Counted from the stretch's first letter, positions 32,792-41,745 are shown. The stretch is DNA of 64,000 nt from Phycisphaeraceae bacterium (GCA_019636755.1 JAHBWZ010000008.1:1-64000); one strand, 5' to 3'. Notes: generated by a model not told the origin, from the sequence alone. Made by a program: numbers and translations.

Positions 32792-34300
32792 TCATTCCCG
32801 CGCCGCCGTCGCCACCGGGGTCGCGCGTTCGCCGATGCGCAGGGCGTTGAGGCGCAGGCTCGCGATGAGCACGTCGTCGTCGGCGTGTCCGCCGTGATGC
32901 TCGGCGATCGCGGCGGCGAGGAAGCGCGGCCAGGAGCGCGGCGGCGGATCGAACGAGAGCAGGTCCCGCACGCGCGGCATGCCGAAGGGATGACCCTCGG
33001 CGTTGCGGACCTCGAACGCGCCGTCGGTGTAGAGCACGATGGTGTCGCCCGGCTCCAGTCGGATCGCGTGCGGACAGGGATCGAACTCCTCCGGCCCGAT
33101 GGCGCCGAGCATCATCGTGGAGGCGGTCACCGGTTCGACCGTGCCGGTGCCGCGGCGCAGGAAGGGCGGCGGGTGACCGGCGTTCACGATGGAGAGCGTG
33201 CCGTTGTTCGGATCCAGCCGCACCGAGGCGCCGGTGGCGAAGAGCCCGTGCCGTGCCATCGTGAGATGGATGTACCGGTTGAGCAGGCAGATGATCGTCT
33301 CGGGACACGCTTCGCCGAACTCCGCGACGATCCGTTCGATCTCGCCGAACAGGCGGTTGACCGACAGCGCGGCGGCCAGGCCGTGGCCGGCGACATCCAG
33401 CATGGTCAGTGTCACGCGGCTCGTCGTCGGGCACGTGAAGACGTGCACGTAATCGCCGCCGATCTCCTGGATCGGCGCGTAGAAGTAATCCAGCGAGACC
33501 GGTCCGCTCGAGAAGGGCTTCGGGAACATCGCATCGTGCACGATGCGGGCGCGGGAGAGTTCGCCGCCGATCTGCTCCACCTGCCGGCCCAGCAGCAGTC
33601 GCTCCGACTCCTCGTTGCGCCGCCGCCGGCGCCATTCGACCAGCATGAGCGCGGGGGCGATGGCGAAGGGGCTCATCAGCACGCCGACGAGTCGATCGAC
33701 CACGGAAGTCGTGACGCCGCGGGGCGTGAGCAGGCAGACCCACCACACGACGAGCAGGGTCACGGCCGGGATGAGCAGGTCCATGCCCGACCAGCGCATG
33801 ATCGCCGCGCCGAGCAGCGTGAGCACGATGACGTCCGCGATGCCCCACGCCGCGTAGTCGTGCAGCGGGGCGCCCTGGACCGCCAGCCTCGAGGCCAGGT
33901 GCAGGAGACCCGAGACGATGAGCAGGACGGTGACGACGTTCGAGGCGGCGGTGAAGGAGCGGACGCGCGACCGCTGCACGAACACGATCCAGAGCGAGAG
34001 CAGGACGATGATCGTCAGAAAGATCCAGCGGATCGCCGACCGCACGGCCGTCGCCGCGGGAACGGCCTGGTCGGTCAGCGGATCGATGACGGTGACGGAC
34101 CGGAGCGCCTCGTGGGTGTTGAGGGCGAAGAGCACCATCATCACGAGGGCATGCACGAGGCAGCCCGCCGCGACGAGCGCGACGGTCCGCGGCGCGGACC
34201 GTGCCTCCTCCGGATCGCCGCCCGGGCGCCGTCGAGCCGCCGCCGGGCCCGCCGGGGCGGGTGGGCGTCCGAGTGCGTGGCGGAGCGAAGCGATCGACAC
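32792..34300 (-). CDS. Membrane-bound PP2C/SpoIIE-type serine phosphatase
   Basis: 502 residues. The N-terminal half has about six membrane segments (TVALVAAGCLVHALVMMVLF, WIFLTIIVLLSLWIVFVQ, ADVIVLTLLGAAIM and others). A short coiled linker leads to a SpoIIE/RsbU phosphatase domain: GGDYVHVF, LDVAGHGLAAALSVNRLF, VNAGHPPPFL and YTDGAFEVRN, all metal-site blocks. Such enzymes dephosphorylate anti-anti-sigma factors in partner-switching stress circuits, but no STAS or anti-sigma gene is adjacent. GTG 34300 has GAGAGGTGA 7 nt upstream, and CATAAT at 34354-34359 may be its -10. It is upstream of ribD on the same strand. Confidence 0.9.
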   Translation of the reverse strand: MSIASLRHALGRPPAPAGPAAARRRPGGDPEEARSAPRTVALVAAGCLVHALVMMVLFALNTHEALRSVTVIDPLTDQAVPAATAVRSAIRWIFLTIIVLLSLWIVFVQRSRVRSFTAASNVVTVLLIVSGLLHLASRLAVQGAPLHDYAAWGIADVIVLTLLGAAIMRWSGMDLLIPAVTLLVVWWVCLLTPRGVTTSVVDRLVGVLMSPFAIAPALMLVEWRRRRRNEESERLLLGRQVEQIGGELSRARIVHDAMFPKPFSSGPVSLDYFYAPIQEIGGDYVHVFTCPTTSRVTLTMLDVAGHGLAAALSVNRLFGEIERIVAEFGEACPETIICLLNRYIHLTMARHGLFATGASVRLDPNNGTLSIVNAGHPPPFLRRGTGTVEPVTASTMMLGAIGPEEFDPCPHAIRLEPGDTIVLYTDGAFEVRNAEGHPFGMPRVRDLLSFDPPPRSWPRFLAAAIAEHHGGHADDDVLIASLRLNALRIGERATPVATAARE

Positions 34301-34403
34301 GGCGGGGTCACCTCTCAGGAACGTCGGCGTGATCCGGCGGGACGCCGGCGTGGATTATGACCGAAGGCGGGGCGGCGGCGGTGTCGCTTCCCCGGGATGA
34401 GAA

Positions 34404-34444
34404 CAGAACGATGCCGCGGGAGGATGTCCCGCGGCATCGTTCTG
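34404..34444. terminator. Perfect 18-bp stem-loop downstream of fusA
   Basis: CAGAACGATGCCGCGGGA (34404-34421), a 5-nt loop, then its exact reverse complement (34427-34444). It lies 54 bp after the fusA stop in the fusA direction and just upstream of the SpoIIE-type gene. No long T-tract follows, only TTCTC, so it is either a Rho-assisted terminator or an RNA-stabilising hairpin. Confidence 0.65.
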
Positions 34445-34497
34445 CCGGTCATGCAGCGCGGTGCGTGCACCGCGCGGTCGACCTCCCCCCCGGGGAA

Positions 34498-36612
34498 TCA
34501 CGCCTTCTGAAGCACCTCGTCGCGCAGCCGGTCGGGCATGAGCCGGTACTCGCCGGGCTCCATGGTGCTGCTGGCGCGACCCTGGGTCATGCCGCGAAGC
34601 ACCGTCGTGTATCCGAACATCTCCGAGAGCGGCACCTCGGCGAAGATGAGCCTGGTGTTGCCGCGCATCTCGGAGTCGACGATCTGGCCGCGCCGGGAGG
34701 CGAGATCCCCGGCGACCGACCCGAAGAACTCGTCGGGCGTGGTGACGGTGACCTTCATGATCGGCTCCAGCAGCGAGAGCTTGGCGCGGTCGCACGCCTC
34801 GCGGAACGCGAGCGCGCCGGCCTGTTCGAACGCGACCTGGCTGGAGTCGACGTCGTGGTACGAGCCGAAGACCAGCTCGACCAGGACGTTGACCACCGGG
34901 TATCCGCCGAGGATGCCCGACGCGGCGGCCTGCCGGACGCCGTACTCGACGCTGGGGATGTATTCGCGCGGGATGACGCCCTGCGAGATCCGGTCTTGGA
35001 AGACGATGCCGTCCTTCATCTCCAGGCCGCGCGCTTCCGCCTCGGCCTTCGTGATCGGGGACACGCTGACCACCGCGTCGCCGTACTGGCCGCGGCCGCC
35101 GGTCTGCTTGACGAACTTGCCGCGGACGTCGCTGGCGCTGCCGGTGATCGTCTCGCGGTAACTCACGCGGGGCGTGCCGACCTTGACGCCGATCTTCATG
35201 TCGCGGACGAGCTTGTTCTTGACGATCTCCAGGTGGAGTTCGCCCATGCCGGAGATGATCGTCTCGCCGGTCTCATCGTTGTAGCTGGAGCGGAACGACG
35301 GGTCCTCGCGCCGGATGGTCTGGAGCGCCTCGCCGAGCTTCTTCTTGTCGTCGGCGGTGAGCGGCTCGATGGACATCGAGATCACCGGCTCCGGGAAGTC
35401 CATGCGCTCGAGCACGATCGGTGCATCGGGATCGCAGAGCGTGTCGCCGGTCATCGAGTGCTTCAGGCCGATCACCGCGGCGATCTGCCCGGCCTGGATC
35501 TCGTCGAGCGGCTGCCGGTCCTTCGCGTGCATGGCGAAGATCCGGCTCACGTTCTCCTTCCTCCCGTTCCCCGGGTTCAGGACGCGGCTGCCCTTGGACA
35601 GCGTGCCGGAGTAGACCCGGATGTAGGTGAGGTCGCCGTGGGTGTCGGACACGACCTTGAAGACCAGCGCGGAGAACGGCGCGGCGGGGTCGTGCGGACG
35701 GGCGATCTTCAGCTCCGTGTTGCGCGGGTCGACGCCCTGGACCTCGGGCACCTGGGTCGGATCCGGGAGATAGTCGATGACGCCGTTGAGGACGCGCTGC
35801 ACGCCGATGTTCTTGAGCGCGGAGCCGCAGAAGCAGGGGAAGCACTTCATCGCGATCGTGCCCTTGCGGAGCGCGGCGCGGATCTCCTCGCTGGTGATCG
35901 CCTTCTCGTCGGTCAGGTACTTCTCCATGAGGTCGTCGTCGATCTCCGCCGCCTTCTCCACCAGTTCGTGGCGGTAGAGTTCGGCCATCTCGCGGAGATT
36001 CTCCGGGATGTCCTTCTCCGTCACGACGGAACCGAGTTCGCCCTCGTTGAAGTAGTACGCGCGCATCGAGAGCAGGTCGACCATGCCCTCGAACGTCTCG
36101 GACTGCCCGATGGGGATCTGGACCGCGATGGGATTGACGCCCAGCCGCTGCCTGATGGACTTGAAGGAGAAGTCGAAGTCCGCGCCGATCTTGTCCATCT
36201 TGTTGATGAAGCAGATCCGCGGCACCTCGTAGCGGTCCGCCTGCCGCCAGACGGTCTCTGACTGCGCTTCGACGCCCTCCTTGCCGTCGAAGACCACGAT
36301 GGCGCCGTCCAGGACGCGCATCGATCGCTCCACCTCGATCGTGAAGTCGACGTGGCCGGGGGTGTCGATCAGGTTGATCGTGTAGTCGACGCCCTTGTAC
36401 TCCCAGGGGCAGGTCGTCGCGGCGGCCTGGATGGTGATGCCGCGCTCCTGTTCCTCCTGGAGGAAGTCCATCGTGGCGGTGCCCTCATGGACCTCGCCCA
36501 TCTTGTAGTTGCGGCCCGTGTAGAACAGGATCCGCTCGGTGACCGTGGTCTTGCCGGCGTCGATGTGGGCACAGACACCGATGTTGCGTACGCGGGAGAG
36601 GTCGAGAGGCAT
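34498..36612 (-). CDS. fusA: Translation elongation factor G
   Basis: 704 residues, the usual EF-G length. GTPase domain: G1 [10 protein letters not shown]2 near [20 protein letters not shown]3 DTPGHVDFT and G4 NKMDKIG. Domains II-V are complete, including [24 protein letters not shown] and the C-terminal [14 protein letters not shown] block. EF-G translocates tRNA and mRNA and, with RRF, recycles ribosomes. It lies outside the str operon (no rpsL, rpsG or tuf here). Its third-position composition is slightly less GC-extreme than its neighbours. Only a weak purine stretch precedes the ATG, while a strong promoter lies 670 bp upstream. Confidence 0.97.
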   Translation of the reverse strand: MPLDLSRVRNIGVCAHIDAGKTTVTERILFYTGRNYKMGEVHEGTATMDFLQEEQERGITIQAAATTCPWEYKGVDYTINLIDTPGHVDFTIEVERSMRVLDGAIVVFDGKEGVEAQSETVWRQADRYEVPRICFINKMDKIGADFDFSFKSIRQRLGVNPIAVQIPIGQSETFEGMVDLLSMRAYYFNEGELGSVVTEKDIPENLREMAELYRHELVEKAAEIDDDLMEKYLTDEKAITSEEIRAALRKGTIAMKCFPCFCGSALKNIGVQRVLNGVIDYLPDPTQVPEVQGVDPRNTELKIARPHDPAAPFSALVFKVVSDTHGDLTYIRVYSGTLSKGSRVLNPGNGRKENVSRIFAMHAKDRQPLDEIQAGQIAAVIGLKHSMTGDTLCDPDAPIVLERMDFPEPVISMSIEPLTADDKKKLGEALQTIRREDPSFRSSYNDETGETIISGMGELHLEIVKNKLVRDMKIGVKVGTPRVSYRETITGSASDVRGKFVKQTGGRGQYGDAVVSVSPITKAEAEARGLEMKDGIVFQDRISQGVIPREYIPSVEYGVRQAAASGILGGYPVVNVLVELVFGSYHDVDSSQVAFEQAGALAFREACDRAKLSLLEPIMKVTVTTPDEFFGSVAGDLASRRGQIVDSEMRGNTRLIFAEVPLSEMFGYTTVLRGMTQGRASSTMEPGEYRLMPDRLRDEVLQKA

Positions 36613-37281
36613 GGGTCTTCGCTCGCTCAGCGGGTATGCCGCCTCGTCCGTGGGCGGCGTTGAGATTCCGGGATCCCCGCGGATGGACGGGCCGCGCGGG
36701 CGTGCTGGTTCGATCTGATCGGCAGAACGGTCGGGCCTCTGGACCCGGGCTCATCCCCGGAAGGCTCTGTCCCGGCCGGTCTCCGCCCGGCGGCTGGACC
36801 GCCGGAGTGGCGCCGCCGAGGCTCGGTGCGGTCGCGGGGGCCGGTGTCGACCGGTCGGGGATACCGCCCGGAGAGCGCCGGTGGTCCGGCGGCACTCCGT
36901 TCAGGTGGTCAGGGCGTTGGTGAGTTGGTTCGATCCGCCATGGGGCCCGGTCTGCGCCGGGTCCCAGCGGGGACCGTCATCGCAGCCGGGCGTCTGAGTC
37001 ATCTCCGCTTGACACCGTGACACTCCCTGTTCCGGCCCTGGCCACTGCGATGGCCCTGCCCTGGGGTGTAAGGGATGCCGGCACCGTGCCGGCCGAGGTC
37101 GATGGTCCTGATGTCCGATCCGCCCGGTCCGGTCGCCAGCAGCGATCGGGAGACGTGATCATTCACAACGTCAGACGCACGCATGATCGTCAGGCCTGCG
37201 GCTTCGCACCGGCCGGTCACGGACCGGGATCAGGATCTGGGCGGGTGCGAAGTCGGCCGGGCCGGAAGATCCGAAGCGGCG
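36613..37281 (-). other. Long presumptive 5' leader of fusA
   Basis: About 670 nt lie between the promoter at 37282-37309 and the fusA ATG, with no convincing gene; short minus-strand frames (73 and 61 codons) lack start signals. It contains several self-complementary blocks: CTTCGCACC / GGTGCGAAG (37202-37210 with 37244-37252), GCCGGCAC-C-GTGCCGGC (37077-37093) and GGCCACTGCGATGGCC (37040-37055). This could be a structured regulatory leader or an independent small RNA. It is not RNase P, tmRNA or SRP RNA as far as their core motifs can be judged. Confidence 0.45.
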
Positions 37282-37309
37282 ATTGTACCTCTTGACCGCG
37301 CTGAGTCAA
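37282..37309 (-). promoter_or_regulatory. Strong sigma70-type promoter toward fusA
   Basis: On the minus strand TTGACT (37304-37309), a 16-bp spacer and TACAAT (37282-37287). It is the best -35/-10 match seen in the window. It lies between the RNase HII-like stop (37375) and fusA and reads toward fusA. It implies a long leader or an unrecognised RNA gene directly downstream. Confidence 0.7.
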
Positions 37310-37374
37310 ACATCCGCCGCCGTTCGACCGGCGGACCGCCGGCGCCCGGCCGGCGCCGCGTCGCGCGCCGGCCC

Positions 37375-38331
37375 TCAGCGGCTTCGCACCAGGACCTCGG
37401 GATCCACCGCGAGCGTCCGGAGCAGCGGCGTGATGTCGGCGAGGAAACGACGGCCGTCCTCCACGTAGCCGGCGGTCGGCTGCAGGGCCGGCTGCCGTGC
37501 CGTGAAGAACCGGTTCAGGCGGGTCATCGCGAGCTCCCGGAGGTACTTCGCCGTCATGGAAGCGAGCGCCACGGGGAGATGTGCGTCTTCGGCCTCGGTC
37601 AGGAACGCGATCTGAAGCGGGCACGCATGCGGCGTTTCCACCCGGTACGCGGACATGCGATCGCCTTCCGAGAGGACGCGGATGGACGCATCTTCGATCG
37701 CCCAGGCGAGTTCACGCCGGTGGTCCCGCCGGCCGCCCTGCCTGTCGCACACGATGCGCAGTTCGGCCTCGGGCCAGCGCCGCCGGATGCGCTCGACCAG
37801 GCGGATGACCGCGGCGAAGACCGCCTCGCTCTTGTTGTCCGTGCGGGCGACGCGGTCGTTGAACTCGCCGGCATCGATCAGTTCAGCGAGCAGCACCGGC
37901 GCGCCGGCGAGTTCGCGCAGGCAGGCAAGGTGCGTCCGCGCGGCATCGATCCCGAGCAGGCCCGCGTCACCGTCGACGGGAAGCGGGACCGGGTCGGCGT
38001 ACCACGGAAGCGGGGGCAGGCCCGCGCCCACGCGCTCCAGCAGTGCGGCGTCGGTCGGCGGCACCGGCGGACCGAGAAACGCGAGGACGCCGCGCTCCAG
38101 CGCCGCGAGCGGCCGGGCGGAACCGCGCGCTCCCTTGAGCCTCTTGGAATCGGCGATCGTGATCCGGCCGCGCGCCGCGCGTCGCTCGCGTGCGACGATC
38201 GACGGGAGGCGCGCCCAGAGATCGGGCACGCGCGAGGCCGCCTCGTGCAGCGGGAACGCGGTCGCCGCGATCGCGAGCGGTCCCAGGAGCGGCCCGTATC
38301 CCGCCTCATCGATGCCGGCGTAGATCACCAC
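37375..38331 (-). CDS. Divergent RNase HII-like protein
   Basis: 318 residues, against about 200-250 for RNase HII. The first acidic motif is AGIDEAGYGPLLGPLAIAAT, where RNase HII has DEAGRGPLAGP. DSKRLKG and ASMTAKYLRE correspond to its DSKKL and AS-AK-RD blocks. A segment RIVCDRQGGRRDHRRELAWA occupies the place of the central catalytic Asp. It probably retains an RNase H fold, but the replaced Arg and about 100 inserted residues (LERVGAGLPPLPWYADPVPL and onward) make the substrate uncertain. TAGGAT (38339-38344) lies 7 nt before GTG 38331, favouring that codon over the next GTG at 38328. Confidence 0.75.
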   Translation of the reverse strand: MVIYAGIDEAGYGPLLGPLAIAATAFPLHEAASRVPDLWARLPSIVARERRAARGRITIADSKRLKGARGSARPLAALERGVLAFLGPPVPPTDAALLERVGAGLPPLPWYADPVPLPVDGDAGLLGIDAARTHLACLRELAGAPVLLAELIDAGEFNDRVARTDNKSEAVFAAVIRLVERIRRRWPEAELRIVCDRQGGRRDHRRELAWAIEDASIRVLSEGDRMSAYRVETPHACPLQIAFLTEAEDAHLPVALASMTAKYLRELAMTRLNRFFTARQPALQPTAGYVEDGRRFLADITPLLRTLAVDPEVLVRSR

Positions 38332-38338
38332 GCGCGCG

Positions 38339-38344
38339 ATCCTA
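38339..38344 (-). promoter_or_regulatory. -10-like box TAGGAT, probable leaderless promoter (RNase HII-like gene)
   Basis: TAGGAT on the minus strand, 7 nt before the GTG-GTG start pair. No Shine-Dalgarno and no clear -35 are visible. Confidence 0.4.
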
Positions 38345-38418
38345 CCGGATGCCGGACCCGCGGGACGGCGCGCGTCCGGGCGCCGGAAGACCTCCGCGCC
38401 GGACCGCGCCGATGCAGG

Positions 38419-38424
38419 TACGCT
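38419..38424 (+). promoter_or_regulatory. -10-like box TACGCT, probable leaderless promoter (NUDIX gene)
   Basis: TACGCT lies 6 nt before the NUDIX ATG at 38431. No ribosome-binding site is present. The divergent RNase HII-like box lies 75 bp away. Confidence 0.35.
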
Positions 38425-38430
38425 GCGCGC

Positions 38431-38988
38431 ATGACCGAACGGGCGGATGGGGCGGCCGGGGCGGACGGGATCCTGTGGGAAGGCCGGTTCCTCCGCATGG
38501 TCCGGCGCGGCGGCTGGGAGTGCGTGGACCGGCCGCGCGTCTCCGGCCTCGTCGGGATCATCCCGGTGACCGCCGACGGTGAACTCGTGCTGATCGAGCA
38601 GCGACGGCCGCCGGTCGATGCGGTCGTCGTGGAGCTTCCGGCCGGCGCGGCGGGCGATGAACCCGGCTGTGAGCACGAGCCGCTCGCGGAGGCGGCGCGG
38701 CGGGAACTGCTGGAGGAGACGGGCTTCGCCGCGGACGTGCTCACGCCGGCGTTCGACGGCGTCACGTCGCCCGGCCTGACGAGCGAACACATGCACTGGT
38801 TTCTCGCCACGGGTCTCAGGCGCGTCCATGCGGGGGGCGGTCATGCCGGCGAGTCCATCCGCGTGACGCCCGTGCCCCTCGGAGAGGTTCCGCGCCACCT
38901 GGTGCGGCGCCGCGCGGCGGGATGTGCCGTCGATCTCAGGATCTACGCGGCGCTCTGGCTGTGTGCTCAGTCCGGGCTGACCGGCTGA
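38431..38988 (+). CDS. NUDIX hydrolase, ADP-ribose pyrophosphatase-like
   Basis: 185 residues. The Nudix box is GDEPGCEHEPLAEAARRELL followed by EETGFAADVL (G-x5-E-x7-REUxEExGU), preceded by VDAVVVELPAGAAG, the usual strand of the ADP-ribose/GDP-mannose pyrophosphatase subfamily, and followed by SPGLTSEHMHWFLA. Likely substrates are ADP-ribose or nucleotide sugars; the exact one is unclear. ATG 38431 was chosen since the frame upstream is antisense to the RNase HII-like gene. Its last 22 bp overlap the convergent kdsB end. Confidence 0.9.
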   Translation: MTERADGAAGADGILWEGRFLRMVRRGGWECVDRPRVSGLVGIIPVTADGELVLIEQRRPPVDAVVVELPAGAAGDEPGCEHEPLAEAARRELLEETGFAADVLTPAFDGVTSPGLTSEHMHWFLATGLRRVHAGGGHAGESIRVTPVPLGEVPRHLVRRRAAGCAVDLRIYAALWLCAQSGLTG

Positions 38989-39725
38989 CGCGCATGCCAG
39001 CGGCGGACGAACGCATCGTACTGCGCCTCGGTGTCGATGCCGTGCTGGCGGCACGGGTGGATGCCGACGGCGATCTGGAGCCCGTGCTCGAGGAGACGGA
39101 GCTGCTCGAGCGACTCGGTCTGCTCGAGCGGCGTCGGCGCGAGCGTCGGATAGGCGAGCAGCGCGTCGCGACGGAACGCGTAGAGGCCCACGTGCTTGAG
39201 CGGCGCCGCGGCCGGCGCGGCGCCGGCGGATCGATCGCGGTGGAACGGGATCGGGTGCCGCGAGAAGTAGAGCGCGCGCCCGTGCCGCGTGCAGACGACC
39301 TTCACGATCGCCGGGTCCGACGGATCCTCGTCCGGCGCGAAGGGCGACGCGATCGTCGCCGCGGCCGCCTGCGGATCCCCTTCGAGGCACGCGACGGAGA
39401 GATCGATGATCGCGGGATCGATCTCCGGTTCGTCTCCCTGCACGTTGACGATGATCCCGTCCGCGGGCAGGTCCGCCGCGACCTCCGCGCATCGGCTGGA
39501 GCCGTTCGGATGATCCACGCGGGTCATCCGGCACTCGCCGCCGAATCCGCGCACGGCCGCCGCGATGCGCTCGTCGTCCGTGGCGACGATCACCCGCGCG
39601 ATGCGGGACGCCGCGAGCACACGCCGGTACACGTGTTCCGTCAGGGTCATGCCGGTCCGGTCCGCCAGCGCCTTCGCCGTGAAGCGCGTCGAACCGATCC
39701 GCGTCGGGATGATCGCGACGGCCAT
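38967..39725 (-). CDS. kdsB: 3-deoxy-manno-octulosonate cytidylyltransferase (CMP-Kdo synthetase)
   Basis: 252 residues. The nucleotidyltransferase start AVAIIPTRIGSTRFTAKALA (PaRlgStRlPgKpL in the family), VIVATDDERIAAAV, the metal-site block IIVNVQGDEPEIDPAII and HVGLYAFRRDALLAY near the Kdo site are present. It activates Kdo for lipid A-core synthesis in the cytoplasm, implying an LPS-bearing outer membrane. The lysine in FTAKALAD keeps the catalytic pattern. ATG 39725 follows the TPR gene stop by 4 bp, so the two are probably co-transcribed. Confidence 0.94.
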   Translation of the reverse strand: MAVAIIPTRIGSTRFTAKALADRTGMTLTEHVYRRVLAASRIARVIVATDDERIAAAVRGFGGECRMTRVDHPNGSSRCAEVAADLPADGIIVNVQGDEPEIDPAIIDLSVACLEGDPQAAAATIASPFAPDEDPSDPAIVKVVCTRHGRALYFSRHPIPFHRDRSAGAAPAAAPLKHVGLYAFRRDALLAYPTLAPTPLEQTESLEQLRLLEHGLQIAVGIHPCRQHGIDTEAQYDAFVRRWHARQPVSPD

Positions 39726-39729
39726 CGCT

Positions 39730-41223
39730 TCACTCGCCGGAGAGCCGGCGGATGATCTCGTCCACCTGCACGCGCCGCTGCCGGATGTCTCGGTACGCGA
39801 TGTTGCGCCGCATGATCTCCGAGCAGAGCGTCTTCGCATCGCGTGCGTGATCGATCGACTGCTCCTGCTCCGCCGCGCCCAGGAGCGCCTCGAGGAGGTC
39901 GTACTTGAGCGCGAGTTCGGTGTCCTTGTCGGTCAGGTCGACCGACCGGATCGCCTCCTCGAAGACGGGAATCGCATCGGTGAACCACTGTTCCGCGAGA
40001 AAGCAGCGACCCAGCATGTGACCGGCCCGCGCCTGGAGTTTCGGTTCGTCCATCGCCGCCTGGAACTGCACCATGGCATCCTGGTAGCGACCGAGCTGGT
40101 ACTGGACGTCGCCGAGGTCGTACTTGCGGAAGCGATCGGTCGGATAGCGGGCGACGCGTTCCTCGTATTCCGACAGCCGCAGGGCGAGCAGTTCGGCGCG
40201 AAGCGACGCCGCGCGCCCGGCGCGCGCGGTGTCATCGGGATGCGCGGCGGCCTCGGCCGCCGCCTGCCGCGCGGCCTCCGACTTCTGCTCGATGCGGATG
40301 TCGCCCTCCGCCATCCGGAACCGGTATTCCCGGGTTGCCTCGTAGCCGCGCGCGTAGACGCTGCACGCCTCCTCCACCATGTCGGGGCGACCGGTCTTCT
40401 TGAGGAGCTGCGCGTAGCGGTTGATCGCGTCGGGTGACGCCGGTTCCTTCTCCAGCGCCAGCCGGGCGCGCTCCAGGGCCCGTTCCTCGGACGATCCGGC
40501 ACCGGCGAGCGATTCATCCTCGGCGATCTCGCGCTGACGATCGGCATCCCGGATCGACGCGAGGAACGAGCCTTCCTGTCCGACGTTCTGCGTGTATCCG
40601 CCCTGGTCCATCGCGCGCTGCGCCGCGAGGTTCTTCAGGTCGTTGGCAAGATCCGCGTCCGATGGGTCGAGTTCCTGGGCCATGCCGCCCGCGGCCATGG
40701 CGGCGTCCCAGGCCTCGACCTGGCGGAAGAGCGACATCGCCTGGATGCACTGCGACCGGGACTTCCTGGGCATACGGCGGAGCAGCCCGAGTACGAACGG
40801 CGAGAACCAGTGTCCCACCTCCAGCATGTCCGCCTTCACCGCGAGTTCGACCGCCCGCAGCGCGGCCTTGAGATTCTGCAGGTCGCGGACCCACTCGTAC
40901 TCGGCCGCGATCAGCCGGCCGATCGGCGTGCCGTCGTCCAGCTTCCTGAGATCCTTGCCGGACGCGGGCTTGCCGCCCTTCGCGATGAACCGCTGTCCCG
41001 CCTGGAAGAGCGCCTCGTGCGCCGGGATGCTGGTGGGGTCCTGTCGAAGCCCGCGCGCGTACAGCTCCATCGCGTACTCGTAGTTGAACGAGTCCGCCGC
41101 GCCGCGCGCATACTCGAAGAACTTCTGTGCCGTTTCCGGCTGCGGGGTGAACCCGGTCGCGGACGCCGCGGTGGTCTCACCGGCGGCGTCGCCTTCCTTC
41201 GGCTTCTTTCTGAACAGCGCCAC
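39730..41223 (-). CDS. Tetratricopeptide-repeat protein, unknown function
   Basis: 497 residues. TPR-like helical pairs are spread through the protein: FFEYARGAADSFNYEYAMEL, YARGLRQDPTSIPAHEALFQ, LVELYRYAQLL-type segments near SPDAINRYAQLLKKTGRPDM and KYDLGDVQYQLGRYQDAMVQ. A cytoplasmic protein, as no signal peptide is visible; the N-terminus VALFRKKPKEGDAAGE is a common planctomycete TPR start. GTG 41223 with GGAAGG 11 nt upstream was preferred to ATG 41307, which lies in repeat-adjacent leader sequence. It probably acts as a scaffold. It is followed closely by kdsB. Confidence 0.8.
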   Translation of the reverse strand: MALFRKKPKEGDAAGETTAASATGFTPQPETAQKFFEYARGAADSFNYEYAMELYARGLRQDPTSIPAHEALFQAGQRFIAKGGKPASGKDLRKLDDGTPIGRLIAAEYEWVRDLQNLKAALRAVELAVKADMLEVGHWFSPFVLGLLRRMPRKSRSQCIQAMSLFRQVEAWDAAMAAGGMAQELDPSDADLANDLKNLAAQRAMDQGGYTQNVGQEGSFLASIRDADRQREIAEDESLAGAGSSEERALERARLALEKEPASPDAINRYAQLLKKTGRPDMVEEACSVYARGYEATREYRFRMAEGDIRIEQKSEAARQAAAEAAAHPDDTARAGRAASLRAELLALRLSEYEERVARYPTDRFRKYDLGDVQYQLGRYQDAMVQFQAAMDEPKLQARAGHMLGRCFLAEQWFTDAIPVFEEAIRSVDLTDKDTELALKYDLLEALLGAAEQEQSIDHARDAKTLCSEIMRRNIAYRDIRQRRVQVDEIIRRLSGE

Positions 41224-41390
41224 CCTGTGCTTGTCCTTCCGGTCTCGGTCCTGCGAGTGCGGATTCCCGGACGATGCCCGGACGATGTCCGGCCGACGCC
41301 CGGTCATGGCGGGTCGGCGGCGACCCCGGGCACCGTCCCGCCGGATGCCCGTTCCCGCGCGCCCGGTCCCTTCCCCCCCCCTCCCGGGGG

Positions 41391-41460
41391 CCGATCTCCG
41401 GGGGCCGATCTCCGGGGGCCGATCTCCGGGGGCCGATCTCCGGGGGCCGATCTCCGGGCA
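41391..41460. repeat. Five-copy 14-bp tandem repeat CCGATCTCCGGGGG
   Basis: Starts at 41391, 41405, 41419, 41433 and 41447, identical apart from the last, which decays into a CCGATCCC half copy. It lies about 170 bp upstream of the TPR gene and 290 bp before def. Each unit contains GATC inside a near-palindrome. It could be a regulator-binding array, but replication slippage is enough to explain it. Confidence 0.85.
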
Positions 41461-41733
41461 GGCCGATCCCGGTGACGCAGCCGTTCACCGTCCACGGTAG
41501 CCGGGCGCCGTCACCCGGTGTGCTCCCGGCCGCTCGCGTGGGAATCGCCGGGGCCGCGGAAGATAGTCGCCGCGTGGTCAGAGGGTCAATGCCGGGCGTC
41601 GGCGCGCCGTCGCCGCCGGCGTCATCGGCGCGCGATGCATGCACCTTTCGCCGCAGGCGGCCGGGCCGGTCATTCCTACGGCGTGCGCGGTCGCGGGGAT
41701 CCATCCGGCGCCCGGGAACCGGTGCATCCGCGA

Positions 41734-41739
41734 TAGCAT
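41734..41739 (+). promoter_or_regulatory. -10-like box TAGCAT before def
   Basis: TAGCAT lies 6 nt before the def ATG. There is no ribosome-binding site and no -35. A leaderless def-fmt transcript is inferred. Confidence 0.4.
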
Positions 41740-41745
41740 GAGCCC

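Larger units (their letters stand above)
41224..41745. other. Divergent intergenic region with tandem repeats, no gene seen
   Basis: 522 bp between the TPR gene (-) and def (+). It contains the 14-bp tandem array (41391-41460), a poly-C run (41373-41384) and the TAGCAT box just before def. Frames crossing it are simple-sequence translations. It presumably carries the promoters of both units. Confidence 0.5.

Noticed and set aside
36927-36936. GGTTCGATCC resembles a tRNA T-loop
   Set aside because: Flanking sequence cannot form the T-stem or an acceptor stem, and no D or anticodon arm fits.
36999-37220. 73-codon minus frame in the fusA leader as a gene
   Set aside because: No start signal, low hydrophobicity pattern and no recognisable family; more likely non-coding leader.
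37183-38430. N-terminal extension of the NUDIX frame
   Set aside because: It is antisense to the RNase HII-like gene; the conserved NUDIX domain begins after ATG 38431.
41391-41460. Short tandem repeats considered as a CRISPR array
   Set aside because: 14-bp units abut directly without spacers and no cas genes are present.
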